Positions 23,291 to 35,733 of a DNA stretch of 64,000 bases are shown in pieces. Source of the stretch: Siphonodentalium dalli (lineage: Eukaryota; Mollusca; Scaphopoda; Gadilida; Siphonodentaliidae); the NCBI GenBank assembly GCA_032622095.1, contig CP136061.1, forward strand, positions 259,068,077-259,132,076, in the 5' to 3' direction. The translations under genes and the position numbers were made by a program. The notes beneath the pieces are model-generated. The model saw only the letters and a program-made list of their open reading frames with translations. It searched no databases and was not told the origin of the DNA. Within the stretch, counting starts at the first letter, position 1; each line of letters opens with the position of its first letter.

Positions 23291-23669
23291 ACCATAGGTC
23301 GCCTCGCATATATAAGAGAATGCATTGGCCTAACAATTTTTTACAATTTTAATAATTTTTTCTTGTATTCTTTAACAATTTTATAATTTCACCCATACAG
23401 AGCCCCAGACAAACATAAGCAGACGACACTCTTCTATATGCTTCTATATATGTGTGGGGCTCCCTGCAGGATAATGGACGTTTTTTTTATTTTATGTCCT
23501 AAAAGTTGTAAGAAACATTTATTTAAAAAAAATGATAAAAAATTGTTAGGCCAATGCATTCTCTTATATATGCGAGGCGACCTATGGTCGACTCGCATAT
23601 GTAAGAGAATGCATTGGCACAGAGTAAAAAAAATCCCGACTTACGACTGGAGTTGATATGGCGGGTCAC
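23291..23669. mobile_element. Double-hairpin element, family P, copy d (5' truncated)
   Basis: Begins inside the left hairpin at 'accataggtcgcctcgc' and keeps the spacer, the intact right hairpin (23550-23618) and the right TIR 'gatatggcgggtcac'. The truncation point lies at the hairpin centre, where the palindrome would fold. Confidence 0.8.
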
Positions 23670-24972
23670 ATATGTCGACAAGTATATGAAACACAGATTT
23701 ATATACTCTACATGTATATCAACATAAAATACGTGCTGGGCGACAAATCGGTTATCATTTCGGCTTGCTTTTTTCACATGCTCTCTTCATCACCACAACA
23801 TCATGATAAATATAACAACTCGATATTGAAAAAAAGATACAATAATCTCCATAACATCAATATGGTTTACGATACATATCGACGCCTATGCATGTGTATC
23901 GCCGAATCACAATAAAGCCCGCATTTACTATATAGGTTTAATTTGAGTGTTATGGGTCGCTTTAAGCGCTCAATATATTGCTAATATTATATTTATTACC
24001 AAGTTCATCACCTCGCAGGTAAAGTAATTGACATACTATACTGATACAGTAGATCGGGTTAATATTGTCACGCAATTAATCTCAATTAACACAATAAAGT
24101 AATGTCAAACATTCTTGGCAGTCTATCTTCATAGCATAGAGGAGCGAACTGCTTCACAGCAAGTCCATAACCTCACAGCTGGAGAAAAGCGATTGGGTTG
24201 CTCTCGTTAGAGGGTATATCCGCAATAAGCTTCGGCTTCCATTTATCAATTAAGCCACCACATAACGACCACTGTTACATCCGTTCCATACACCAGCTGG
24301 TCGTAGAAGATTACCAAAGGATTTAAATTTTGTTCTTTCACTGTGTGAAACATGATTCCTGCTAAACTCGTTTATGTTTTAACTCGCGGTTCGGTGTTTA
24401 TGTTTCATTCCTCCACAGAGTGCTCTTGTACAAAGACGTTATTTGTTTAATACATTTTCTGTGTCAAGTGTATCTGTATTTTATTGGAATATAATTTAGC
24501 GAGGCCAACAAGAGTACATGGAGATCTATTCAGTATGCGGGTGAGTAAATATATATACTAACCGTAGGTATCGTTGCTCTATCCTGCTGCTCTTTCCAGT
24601 ATGGAGTGTCTGAGTGTCACCCGTATATTGATCTATAATACACACTATACCTGTGATTTAATATACGACATAAAGATTTAGTTTTTTACTTCTTTTTGTT
24701 TAATGTCAACAAATCACTGTGCGAGAATAATTTTTTCTGTCAATAATCCATTTTATGGGAAATAAGTTTCACATAAGTCTTTGCTTTTGTTAAGTTGAGA
24801 ATAGCTCTGTCAAATTTAGAAACAGGAAACTCTTCGCTTGTTATTTAGGTAAATATATTCGTGGTCCTGCTACAATCATGATGTCGATAGGTCTTTCTGA
24901 GTTACTCGTAACTATATTTATCCATCACCTTTGTCGTCTACTATATAGATAAAGGCTGCAAAATAAACCATG
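23670..24972. other. No gene recognised
   Basis: About 1.3 kb of AT-rich single-copy-looking DNA. I see no splice-bounded frame, TIR or tandem repeat in it. Confidence 0.5.
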
Positions 24973-25028
24973 GCTTTATTTTAGCACGTGCTAAATTAGC
25001 TTTATTTTAGCACGTGCTAAAATAAAGC
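24973..25028. repeat. Paired palindromes centred on CACGTG
   Basis: 24999-25028 is a perfect 30-bp palindrome whose centre is the E-box CACGTG. A second copy of its left half plus centre ('ctttattttagcacgtgcta') lies 26 bp upstream. Both can pair with themselves or each other. A regulatory role is conceivable, but no gene is nearby. Confidence 0.8.
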
Positions 25029-25190
25029 AAGAACAGCTACATCTATCATAATAAAGTCACACGCTCAGAACTTCAACCGCAAAACTTGCAATCGATTTTA
25101 ATTGTTTCCTAAAGAATTCCCCATTAATTTAAACAAATTTAATAGACGTTAACTACTTTTAAACTTTGGCGATGGATAAAAACAATACCC

Positions 25191-25319
25191 ATAAAGTTTG
25201 ACGAGATACTAGGTTTATTTCGCTCGTATGATTCAGCAAATGGGGAACCTCGCTAAAGCTCGGCCCCATTTGCTGAATCATACTCGCGAAAATAAACCTT
25301 ATATCTCGTCAAATTATAT
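25191..25319. repeat. Hairpin element, ~129 bp
   Basis: The arms run 25191-25245 and 25264-25319 ('tgattcagcaaatgggg' against 'ccccatttgctgaatca', continuing through 'aggtttatttcg' and 'tttgacgagata') with a loop of only ~18 bp. Confidence 0.85.
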
Positions 25320-25464
25320 GGATATTATATATATATGATGTTAAGAATGGAATGTAAGTTATTTCTGTATTCTCTCAAATTGTCGATTATTTGGATATTT
25401 AAAGATATGTTGCCAACATTTGGGTACGTTTGAATAATTAGTATTGCCACACCCTTGCAGTATT

Positions 25465-25726
25465 TAAAGGGGTGCTGTACACTAAATCCGGCCATTTGAG
25501 GTACCATCTCCTTTTATACTCAACCGAATGTATGCAACGATTGAATGGATTTCAGCCATGGATTAGTGCAAAATACACTAATGTGCTCTATGAACGCTGC
25601 AAACAACATGGTAAGTCTAATGAAGTGAGTTTATGACTCAAATTCATTCAATTGTTGCATATATTATGTTGTGTATAAAAGGAGATGGTCCCATACATAT
25701 CCGTATTTAGTGGCAGTACCCCTTTA
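25465..25726. mobile_element. MITE family E, complete copy
   Basis: About 260 bp with inverted ends 'taaaggggtgctgtacac' and 'tggcagtacccctttaa' and arms extending through 'ctccttttatactcaac' / 'gtgtataaaaggag'. It may carry a TA target duplication (Tc1/mariner-like), not proven. Other copies: 11314-11500 (partial) and 47757-49176 (split by an insertion). Confidence 0.8.
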
Positions 25727-26491
25727 ATAATATGAGAGTAAATATCCTCATCAAAATCCGGCGTACGTTCGTGTGCATCTTGTCCAACGTTAATTATTCG
25801 TACACTCGTGTGCCCCCAGGCGACATTGCATCGTACTCGAAGGATGGTTGTTAGGTAACATGAATTCGTGCATCTAATATTCTTGGTATGTTTGTTTGCC
25901 AGTTGTTTGTTAGAAGTTGATGGTCGGTGCATCAGTTTCACACTGTAGTTGATTGAGCGTACACTGTGGTGTCTTCAGTTGTCTTGGTCCCATGTATACT
26001 TCACTGTAGATGAAGGTATTAACTCGAATTTCAAGACTTAAAGGTGCATAATCCGAATTAACGCTCCCAAATTACTATTTCTTTGGCTTCGGAGATTAAA
26101 AATATTCGATTTCAATCGAGGAACCCACCCATCAAAGTTCAGAGTGATCCGATATCGATTTTTTTAATTTGTTATTTTCGAGACGTGTAGTTATTTGTGG
26201 CCTGGTAAAAAGTCAAACCGACGGTCTGGGACCAAATTGCGGATGAAGATGGATAACTCTAATATCAAGTGGCATTGTCATCAGATATATTGACAATCCG
26301 GCCATATTTCGTTGAACAAAATGTTGATAAGTAACACGCTCGGGACAATTTTGTACTATAGTTGGCTTTGGTTAGCATTATTTTTGGGCAATTAATCGAT
26401 TCTGATAACTGAGGGGGCATTTAAAAATTGTTGTTGTTGTTGTTGTTGGAATCTGATCATATGGGGACCATCTAATCGGATTGAGTACCTG
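25727..26491. other. No gene recognised
   Basis: Unremarkable AT-rich DNA; a (ttg)7 microsatellite lies near 26428-26449. Confidence 0.5.
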
Positions 26492-26899
26492 TAAGTGACT
26501 TTGTGAGAGATTTTGCTTTTGCGTCTCTCACAATTATGGAATTTCTCCTGGGTAATGTCAATGTTTATTGCAACATCGGCTCAGAAAAGTCGCAGTAAAG
26601 TATGCCATTTCGAATTGGGACCTTCACCTACAGTGAAGTACATTATTAAGAAACATATAACTAAGAAATATATTTCCCACGTTATTTTTTCGAGTTTACA
26701 AGGTTCACTAGGACCACGGGATACTTTGAAGTAGATTATCGAACAACAAGTATTAACAAAGAAATATATTCCCTGCCTTATTTGTTAAATGTTATAAAGT
26801 TCCCTGTCAGAAGGGGTCAGAACAACAAAAAGTTCCAAGGTTTTATACTGGTGGAATATGATCTCTACGGGCGTTAGCCAGAGATTCATGGCATGATCT
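26492..26899. mobile_element. MITE family B, left-truncated copy
   Basis: Matches the right ~300 bp of the element at 5721-6239, from 'aagtgactttgtgag' through 'atactggtggaatatgatct' to 'gattcatggcatgatct'. An internal ~90-bp stretch is partly duplicated ('aagaaatatattccc' occurs twice). The left TIR is absent. Confidence 0.8.
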
Positions 26900-27868
26900 G
26901 GCGACATGGCTGAAATAAGCGTCAAGCTCTCTACCAAATCCCATTCTCTAATGTAATTGTATTTATGCTATATTTAATATACAATTGGTACGCAGACGAC
27001 AGATACATGTAATACAAATGCAGAATGAGTCAGTTTTATTGGAGGGAAATGTTCAGATAATAAGTTGTTGAAATTATTAATATCTGAAAATGTCATATTG
27101 GATAACTACTCGTCAATGAGTATTTAGTATATAAATGGTTAACAAGCTGCGTTCTTCTAAATTAACAATTGAGTTGACAAAGATCTGCATACAGCCGGCC
27201 CAAGTCAGGATCTCGCGGGAATTGCGTGACGTGCATACGACTGAGCAATGATGATGGTGTTAAATAATGAATAGCGAGATATTTATCAGGTCTGTTTTAT
27301 AACCGGTAAAGTAATCTATTACGACGATATCTACATACTGCAGACGCAAAATTCCAACTTGAAGCCATCTAGCATCTTCTTATCGCACGCACATAATGAT
27401 GCTCAACAGAAAGAATGAGTTATCATTCGGAAAATTACACCGACGGGATCACATTATGATATATAATGTAAGGTTTATCGGGACTGGGGAACCAGTGATA
27501 TCACATTTAGTTCAACCGAAGAGAGGAAGACAACAATGGCGATTGTCTTGGTTTGTTAAACATTCTTTCGCAGAGGAGATGGTTTCGAATATAGATATTT
27601 AAATAAGACTGTTTCTGAATAAATCAAGATCAACAATTTAGTTCTTTATAGAATTTGATATCTTGCTCACGAGTAGGCTTCCAAAAATAAAATTCAACTT
27701 CATATTACATGTAATTAAGTCATTTTCGGATGCGTGGATTTATATTACATAATTATACATGTTATATATAGCCTGTACTTCGTTAAAAAGTGTCTCATTT
27801 CGGTTTACAGCTGGCGCATACATGTATAGGAAAGATTATTGTTTGCATTAAACATTGACGATTTTCAC
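26900..27868. other. Hairpin-family fragment, otherwise nothing
   Basis: 27056-27122 contains 'aaatgttcagataataagt' followed by 'actactcgtcaatgagta', a diverged member of the small family at 44904-44991 and 49683-49760. The remainder shows no gene or repeat I recognise. Confidence 0.55.
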
Positions 27869-28333
27869 TTAAAGGCCCACTTAATTTTCGAACCACCAGA
27901 TCACATTATATACAACATATTCCATATTATATACCATTTGAAAGAGGAAGCTCCAAAACATTGTATTATCAACTTAACCGGTTGAATAAACTGGGAACAT
28001 GTTATTTTTGTCAAGGTACCAAGGTCTGTTCAACTCTGTTGGTGCTTAATTTTGATCTAGACTGTACTGTAAACTATATTATTCTCAATGGAAGGGGAAT
28101 AACTCTATCTATTAGTTTGGAATTCTGAGGCATTGTGAGTTGACAAGGGGGGGGGGGGAGTCTTGGAATTAATCTTAGAATCTCTATCACTTAGTGGGCA
28201 CTCCTATACTACAGCTGTTCAATATTCTGGTGGAATATATACATTTTTGGTTCCTCTTCCAAAAGGTATATACTTTATGGAATTTGTGGTGTATAATGTT
28301 ATCTGGGCATTCGAAAATTAAGTGGGCCTTTAA
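27869..28333. mobile_element. MITE family F with ~100-bp TIRs
   Basis: The ends 'ttaaaggcccacttaatttt' and its complement 'aaaattaagtgggcctttaa' extend as inverted repeats through 'gata.cattata.ac' and 'gaagaggaa'. The spacer is AT-rich and contains a 12-G run near 28147. About 465 bp, non-coding. Confidence 0.85.
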
Positions 28334-28350
28334 TAAAAAGTTATGAAGTT

Positions 28351-28405
28351 CTGACTGACCCCCCCCCCCCCCTGACTGACCCCCCCCCCCCCCCCTGACT
28401 GACCC
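28351..28405. repeat. ctgactgaC(n) minisatellite, three units
   Basis: Three copies of 'ctgactga' separated by C-runs of 14-17 bases. Confidence 0.9.
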
Positions 28406-29465
28406 AGAATGGGCCATTTATCACAAAATTAACCAGGCCAATTCACACCATGCTCAAAATACCCGCCAATTTATACAGAGTGATGGATGCTTGGAAATTA
28501 CGAAGCAATAAAGCCCTCCGGCTGGCACCTGATGACAACCACTCGACTCTATGGGCCCTTCACATACCTCCTCCGGCCTGCCCGACGCTGTTTACGTACA
28601 CAGCACCGCTAATTGCTAACGAATGAAGACACTATACCGATATAAAATACTATTGGCAAGACAAGAATAATTTCTTGTAGAGCTCTCACGAGAACTCACG
28701 AGAAGACGACTACAACCTTTGATTTATAACTTGAACTCGCAGCATTCCCATCCAAAGAGCCGCGGCTGTCGATTTAGATTCATCAGATGCAAATACAATT
28801 ATGTCATATGCAGATCCAAGCTTACTAACAACAATACTAATGATTCTAGAGTTTCGTTACATAGAAGCCGATAATACTTCATTTACATACTAGATGATCT
28901 CACAGATTTGAATGTATGTTACAGTATGAATAAGAAATCATAGTTGATGTGTTTGTGTTTCTTGGGTTACAGTATAGGGCAACCGAGGTTCCTGCAGTGA
29001 GAGGATTGTCCTGCATATATATTAGTACTCGCAATATCAAGGAGAAATGTGACTGTGAGTAGAAATATATTGGAATTGTGTAGAGCAAGCATGGTGGGGA
29101 GCCAATATCCGACACCGCTTTGCGTGATAAGGTTTTGACATTAATGCATTCTGGTGTTATTACTAGTTCACCTATTTGCTTGTGTATATGGCTGATTTGA
29201 AGTTTGGCTTTGCGAAAACTGATGTTTGCCATTCCCTGGACATGGTATAAAGACTTGTACATATGTACTGATGTACTCAGGTCACCAGTATAAAAAAAAT
29301 AACCCCACCCCAGTAATACATGTACTTAATACTATAATATATATATTATATCTAGGTTTAAATATTACAGGCGTGGTGTAATTTTTTGTTCTGGGGTCCT
29401 ACTGGAAATACCAGTTACCCAAATGTCATCACTGTAGGACCTATTGGTAGTAACTTGGAAGTATA
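28406..29465. other. No gene supported
   Basis: A basic-rich open stretch of about 70 codons (28671-28880, plus) has no recognisable motif, start or splice context. No repeats seen. Confidence 0.45.
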
Positions 29466-29897
29466 AAGGTGCAATTACACGATTAAGCTTGCTTAATTTA
29501 GCAAGCTCAAGAGGCGAGCTGCATCGTGTAATACCATGCCATTTCATACAGCTCGGCACTTTTTATTACCCATACAGCGCGCTGTATGGTGTATGGAAAG
29601 GGACCGAGTCGTTTTTGCATACAGCACGGATCCCCCATTAATGTCAAGTAGCAGTTAAATAACAGAATTCTTCCTGATATCTGATAAAAAAAACGCATGT
29701 GTAGTTCACAATATTGTAGTCTAGTTAGTAAATATAACCACAGACCAGTTAATTATGATGGACAGTCGGTGAAATATGTCCTGATAAAACAGTGCTTTTA
29801 AAAGTTTGCTGGATGGTGTAATGTGAACATCCAGCATAACCCCTGTGGTTACCGTTTGGAGCTTAATACAGCAAGCTTAATGGTGTAATGGCACCTT
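29466..29897. mobile_element. MITE family G, 432 bp
   Basis: TIRs 'aaggtgcaattacacgatta' and 'taatggtgtaatggcacctt' continue with 'agcttgct' / 'agcaagct', about 28 bp. The inside holds short palindromes ('atacagcgcgctgtat' at 29572-29587). The flanks are TA-rich, so the target duplication is ambiguous. No gene. Confidence 0.85.
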
Positions 29898-31048
29898 AAT
29901 GAACAATGCACAATATCCACAGCTGACGTCGGGTGTCAATCATATAATTATTAGCAGATATTTTCTACCAATCAGTGACTGAGCCGGTCGCTTGCTGCGT
30001 TGAACATTCTTTGTTCATCCTAATATTGATATCCGCACATACTTTCAGGGCCATTTTCAAACAATTTTGTTCTCAAATCGTAATGCATTGATATTTCGAT
30101 TTGTGGAGTGATGTTAAAATTCGTCAATGATTGTAACACAGTTTTTCATTTTGCATGACAATCGTCGTTGATTTCACAATTAAAGACAAACAGAAGGAAT
30201 GATATCGGGCATAAGTTATATATGCTGTAAATGTAATTCAACTGTTTCTGGAGACACATTGTCTCCTAGCAACCGTAAGCTCCTCCCACTAATGAATATA
30301 CGAAAGCTTAATTAACTCTAGATACATGTATGTGGATCTTGGAGTATGGGGCACAACTTCCAGAAAATGTCATCTTATCATTCAGGGGTATTGGCATACA
30401 TGCCGAACGGGCCAATTTTGGTAATCATATATGAATTTTTAGGACTTTCCAGGACCAACCTGCGCACAAAAGCTACTAGAATTGCCATAGTTTTCTTTCG
30501 TGACAATATAATAGTACTGTTTTATAGCTCACATATGAGGTAATTTTTGCCGTCCTATATTATGAAGAATGACACGTTACTTTGTGCCCCTCTGTGTCCC
30601 TATCCATGGAGGGCAGGGTACAGTAGCCCACCGTCGGCCCCTCTGCTCCGACCCATCTGCCCCGACCCCTCTGCTCCGCCGCCACTGGCTGCATGCATGT
30701 GTATAGACACGTGTATATATGTGTTGATGTATATGTATCCTGCGATCCGATCGGCAATAACTCTAGTATGAAAGCTTAAAGCTATAGGAACCAGGGTCAT
30801 CACCAACCTATTATACGATGGTCGTATTTATTAGACGCAAAAAAAAACCTCAAACGCAATTCCCTGGTAGAACAATCAGATACATGTAGTTATATCAAAA
30901 GTTGGAAGTTAATCCTACATTATAGGCCGTGCGTTAAATGCACATTTCGAAATGGAATTTCTTCAGAAATAGAAATCCATGGTAACAATTAAGGTTATAA
31001 AAGTACCCAAGGTTAAATTAATTCAATTGTATAGGTTAGGTATAGACC
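29898..31048. other. No gene recognised
   Basis: Mixed DNA with a GC-richer, C-rich patch near 30590-30680 and (gtat)n-like runs near 30700. The three overlapping frames there are low-complexity shadows. Confidence 0.5.
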
Positions 31049-31545
31049 CAGGATGTATCCCGGTAACTGGATGCATAGGATGTATCCCGGTCACTGGATG
31101 CATGTTGGTTAGTCGCTGATATACCTCCGGTCACAGACCTAAGTCGAAGCGTGTCTGTATCCGTACTATACGTCAGCTTGGGGGTAAGTGTGTGAGTGTC
31201 CGCGAGCTTGTGCGTGCGTGTGTGCCTGTCTGCATTTTGTTTTTAAATGTTCGCGCGTGTCTTGAATGTCAGCTTTTGTAAGAGTGTATGACTTTGTGTG
31301 CTATTTATTAGGACGTGGTTCATATATGTGTATGTTTTTTCTTCTCCATACTTACTTTTGCTCTTTCATTTTGACTATATTGTTGTAACATGTTGTATAT
31401 ACGCTATTATGTATATGTATCACTCTTCAGAAATTGGAGGACAATAAAGGTATATATATATAGGATGTATCCCGGTCACTGGATGCATGTTGGTGTATTA
31501 TTAGTCGCTGATACCTCCGGTCACAGACCTAAGTCGAAGCGTGTG
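31049..31545. repeat. Dispersed direct repeat, ~85 bp, two and a half copies
   Basis: 'aggatgtatcccggtcactg' with 'gatgcatgttggt' and 'cctccggtcacagacctaag' occurs at about 31077-31160 and 31461-31545; a half copy precedes the first at 31050. The 300 bp between are TG-rich. Confidence 0.85.
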
Positions 31546-31960
31546 CACATGGTTTGTTTATACAGCCTGCCGCTAGATCAGACAATCGGGAACCGAATAA
31601 ACATGGCATCGATAGAGATAAAATAAACATTTTATCTTTCAGATAAATTGTATATTCCTTCACATATGTAGGACATTGTGCAGTAACTTGCAAACTTATA
31701 TCTATTTGTACTTCTGCGTGGAACAATTTTATCGCGCGTTGGATGCATGGTATGTTGCCAAGTCGTTAGAGGATGTTTGAGATATCTCGAGGGTCCCGAT
31801 AACGTATGTGCACAGATTCAATGATAAATCAGCTTATCTGTACGTTTTTATCGAACTCTTCTCGCACTTTCTTCATAACGAGTATTATCTGTACAATGTT
31901 GCTGTTTTCTAGATTGAGAGCTTGTAGAAGTTCTCAATGGAAACTTCGCGATTCGTTCCA

Positions 31961-32450
31961 ATCTCCGCCATGCATGAAACCCAAGTTAATGATTCACTGA
32001 AGATGGTCTATCTCTGCATGAAACCCAAGTTAATGATTCACTGAAGATGGCCTATCTCTGCATGGAACCCAAGTCAATGGTTCACTGAAGATGGTCCATC
32101 TCTGCATGGAACCCAAGTCAATGGATCACTGAAGATGGTCCATCTCTGCATGGAACCCAAGTCAATGGTTCACTGAAGATGGTCTATCTCTGCATGGAAC
32201 CCAAGTCAATGGTTCACTAAAGATGGTCTATCTCTGCATGGAACCAGAGTCAATGGTTCACTGAATATGGTCTATCTCTGCATGGAATCCAAGTTAATGG
32301 TTCCACCGAAGATGGTCTATCTCTGCATGAAACCCAAGTCAATGGTTCACTGAAGATGGTCTATCTCTGCATGGAACCCGAGTTAATGGTTCACTGAAGA
32401 TGGTCTATCTCTTCATGAAACTCAAATTAATGGTTCACTGAAGATGGTCT
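31961..32450. repeat. 44-bp tandem repeat, ~11 copies
   Basis: Units read 'atctctgcatggaacccaag' then 'tcaatggttcactgaagatgg'. Variant positions (aa/gg in 'gaaac/ggaac', tt/tc in 'agtt/agtc') are shared between non-adjacent units, a mosaic typical of unequal exchange. A short (aac)n run follows at 32470-32490. Confidence 0.95.
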
Positions 32451-32663
32451 TCGTGGCACCACTTTCCACAACAACAGCAACAACAACAACATTTCTCGGA
32501 CACTCGTTTTGAGAGCACCGTCATTCTTATATATTAATTAAATGCAATGACCCTCGATGGCGAAATCATTTGCGTTAGTTTATCGCCGATGGTTGCGTCC
32601 CGAATCAGATGTAAATATTTACAATTGGGCGTAGTTCAGACGATGTTTTCTATGGAGTGGTGT

Positions 32664-32775
32664 GGTCGATTTGTTTGAAATTTTCGGCGATGTTAGTAGA
32701 ATGCTACATTCCCCAAGTTGAGTACTAACTTATCAATTCCACGCGCCGAACAAGTCCATAATATGTCTTTAAAAG
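32664..32775. repeat. Dispersed repeat, copy 1
   Basis: Shares 'ttcggcgatgtta', 'gctac.attcccca', 'cacgcgc.cgaacaagtcc' and 'ataatatgtcttta' in order with 37490-37638. The family is unknown. Its last ~25 bases are the seed of the 37-bp tandem repeat at 39126-39597. Confidence 0.75.
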
Positions 32776-32936
32776 ATACAATTGTCAATCATAATATGGC
32801 AATGCATACACTGTCCAGATTCATAGAAAATAATTGATATAAAAAATAAATTCCCGGTGACAGAAGCTCCAATTGACTGGTTCCACCAACTCATGGTTAT
32901 TATACCCAGAAACTATAAAAAATCAGTGTTCATATA

Positions 32937-33690
32937 ATGCACCATCTGTAAAAGGAATGTCGATTTCATTCAATATGGTCGTGTGATTATTGTCGTATGA
33001 TTATGTGCACCATCTGTAAAAGGAATGTCGATTTCATTCAATATGGTCGTGTGATTATTGTCGTATGATTATGGTCGTGTGATTATGGTCGTATGGTTAT
33101 GGTCGTATGGTTATGGTCGTATGGTTATGGTCGTATGGTTATGGTCGTGTGATTATGGTCGTGTGATTATGGTCGTATGATTATGGTCGTGTGATTATGG
33201 TCGTATGATTATGGTCGCTTATGGTCGTGTGATTATTGTCGTATGATTATGGTCGTGTGATTATGGTCGTATGGTTATGGTCGTATGGTTATGGTCGTAT
33301 GGTTATGGTCGTATGGTTATGGTCGTGTGATTATGGTCGTATGATTATGGTCGTGTGATTATGGTCGTATGGTTATGGTCGTATGATTATGGTCGTATGA
33401 TTATGGTCGTATGATTATGATCGTATGATTATGGTCGAATGATTATGGTCGTATGATTATGGTAGATTTCAATATGGTCGTGTGATTATGGTCGATTTCA
33501 ATATGGTCGTGTGTTTATGGTCGTGTATTTATGGTCATGTGATTATGGTCTTGTGCTTATGGTCGTGTGTTTATGGTCGTGTGGTTATGGTCGTGTGGTG
33601 ATGGTCGTGTAGTTATGGTCGTGTAGTTATGATCGTGTGGTTATGGTCGATTATGGTCGTGTGATTATGGTCGATTTCAATATGGTCGTG
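32937..33690. repeat. 14-bp minisatellite with higher-order structure
   Basis: A 66-67-bp direct duplication (32937-33070) leads into ~40 copies of a 14-mer such as 'ttatggtcgtatga'. Variant 14-mers (gtgtga, gtatgg, gtatga, then gtgtgg, gtgtag) are ordered, and a block of eight in the same variant order appears at 33049 and again at 33227, a ~178-bp higher-order duplication. Confidence 0.95.
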
Positions 33691-34010
33691 TAATTTATAT
33701 GACCGCAAAATTACTGGGCTACGTGGACATACCATGAGCGGTTCACGTGAGGTTTGCTAATTTTTTTCGATCAAAACATCATTATCAAATTGAATCGACT
33801 GTCTATTTGAACCATTTAATATTGGTAAGTGTGTGTATATATACATTTATACGTGGAACCCTGGCATATACGTGAACCCCTGAATATGATTAATCATCTG
33901 ACATGTCCGCGAGTAATCTGTCTTTAAAATGACATATAATTTACCGTGATAGAAAAAGGTAAAGTGATGATACGATCGTTTAATATATTGTTAACATACA
34001 TTTTAAAAAT

Positions 34011-34215
34011 CTAAATTCTCTGGAAAACCAGACTTTGTTTAATTATAAATCTTGTTGCTTTGACATTCAGCAGGCCTCTGATATATCATGCATGTTTGCT
34101 ATCACCAAACAAATCGAAATTCTCTGGCAATCAAGGCTTATAAAACTTATAAATCTCGTTGCTTTGACATTCAACGGACCTCTGATATACGAATGTTTGA
34201 TATCATCATGCTTGG
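34011..34215. repeat. ~104-bp tandem duplication
   Basis: 'aaattctctgg', 'ataaatct.gttgctttgac' and 'cctctgatata' occur in order at 34011-34090 and 34116-34195, about 85% alike by eye. Confidence 0.75.
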
Positions 34216-35273
34216 GAAAGTCTCCCCTCCATGTTCATATACATATACGGAAAGCGTCCATTTGACATCCGAAGACATGTGAGCAAGATATCTCCCGCCA
34301 ACGAGTCTAGGCGTAAAGTATGTTATAGAAGGGTAACGGGACGGGACTCGGATCAAGACAGCATCAACCCATCGACCTATATTTAATATAATATACGTCG
34401 ATGATCAACCCAAACGATATCCCAAGTAAAGCTGTTGTGGGCAGAGAAGACTTGGTGTATAGTTTGCGACATGAACTTGTCTATCATCAGAAATGTCACT
34501 TCGCATACCGTTCTCGCAAATTCTTCTGGTGGTCTACATTATTACACAGTCCCACACATACCCTCACATACTATCATCTCTGAATAATTTCACATGTAAT
34601 ATATACTGTGTATGTTGTATCATATTCACAACTCCTGACAAGAGAATATATGGAAATGTAAACAACTTACTCCACACAATGCTGGGGCTGTATGTTCTGT
34701 TTTGATAACACACAAGACTGGTAAATTTGTTATGAGTTAGGGTGGGCGATTAGCATCGTCTGTACTCAGTCACATGTCCCGGGTACAATGGACCCCCAAT
34801 CCTCCACCACCCAAAGACTTATGTATATGTATTTGTGTGGTGGGGGTCTATTGTTGTTCCGGGGACCTGTCTACTCAATGTATATCCGATATGACTTTCG
34901 TCGGCTTTTCAAAGAGACTGGTCTCTAGCAAACTCCAGGCAGAGTTATCTCCCATCGCTCCGCTGAGATACCACTGCCATAAGGACATTAATTGGTAAGG
35001 ATTTCTTACGTGTTTTTAGTTCTTATGTTTTAGGATTAAAATTGTCTATGTCTGGCTCAGTTCATATTGTTCTTATCAATACCGAAACAATTACCATTAT
35101 TGCAAACTTTAAAACAAATTTGGTGGTCAAAACAAGGTAATAATAGGAGACTAAATACAGTTCCGCGACGATATGTAAAAATAGATTTATCGTCTGCAAA
35201 GTACCATCCTTGTGGCAGTGCTATATCGCAGTGATAACGTAGAGGGCGCTGTATGGAGTTTGGGTCTCTATAT
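34216..35273. other. No gene supported
   Basis: The 74-codon frame at 34774-34998 ends near 'ttg|gtaagg', a donor-like site, but I see no matching acceptor or protein family. The segment 34895-34925 ('ggcttttcaaagagactgg') has a weak relative at 42340-42363. Not called as an exon. Confidence 0.4.
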
Positions 35274-35733
35274 ATGTTACACTGGTGTAAATAGGGTTCG
35301 GAGTGACATCTAGTGGATGTGGGAGGAATATATATGAGAGAATAAAATAGACACTATGTCCTGATTGGTCAATAGCATTAGCCTTGTGTGCTTTTTGAAT
35401 AAAACAAATCACCACAACTCTTCCCTATGATTTCCCATAGGTAAAATAGCCATTGGGACACGAATTAACCCTTTGTAGTGAAGTTTGAATTTGTTGGTAT
35501 GGTCTAAACTATGACAGTATTTTGTTATGCGGTTCTGACACTAGTTACGAAAGCACAAGATTTAAAGGCGAATTCCCTGCTAGATGGAGATGATTTTTTT
35601 GCGTAAAAAGTTTCCCCAAATGTCAAATTTTCAGCTTTAAAGAAAAATTTTGACCCAAAATTTATATTGCCAACAGTATACACTAAAACGTTAGCACTGA
35701 GGCCTATGGAAAACATTTACACCAGTGTAACCT
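35274..35733. mobile_element. MITE family A, diverged solitary copy
   Basis: The ends 'gttacactggtgtaaat' and 'atttacaccagtgtaac' match the TIRs in the 5-kb tandem array, as do internal blocks ('attccctgctaga', 'gtttcc.ca.atgtcaa', 'aacgtta.cactgaggccta'). The flanks differ from the array spacer, showing the MITE alone is the mobile part. Confidence 0.85.

Noticed and set aside
28671-28880. 70-codon basic-rich open stretch
   Set aside because: No motif, start or homologous copy in the window.
31961-32450. Regular repeats resembling a CRISPR array
   Set aside because: Units are contiguous with no unique spacers, and the genome is clearly eukaryotic; the same applies to 39126-39597 and 32937-33690.
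34774-34998. Possible exon ending at a 'gtaagg' donor
   Set aside because: No acceptor, partner exon or protein signature; part is related to a repeat at 42340.
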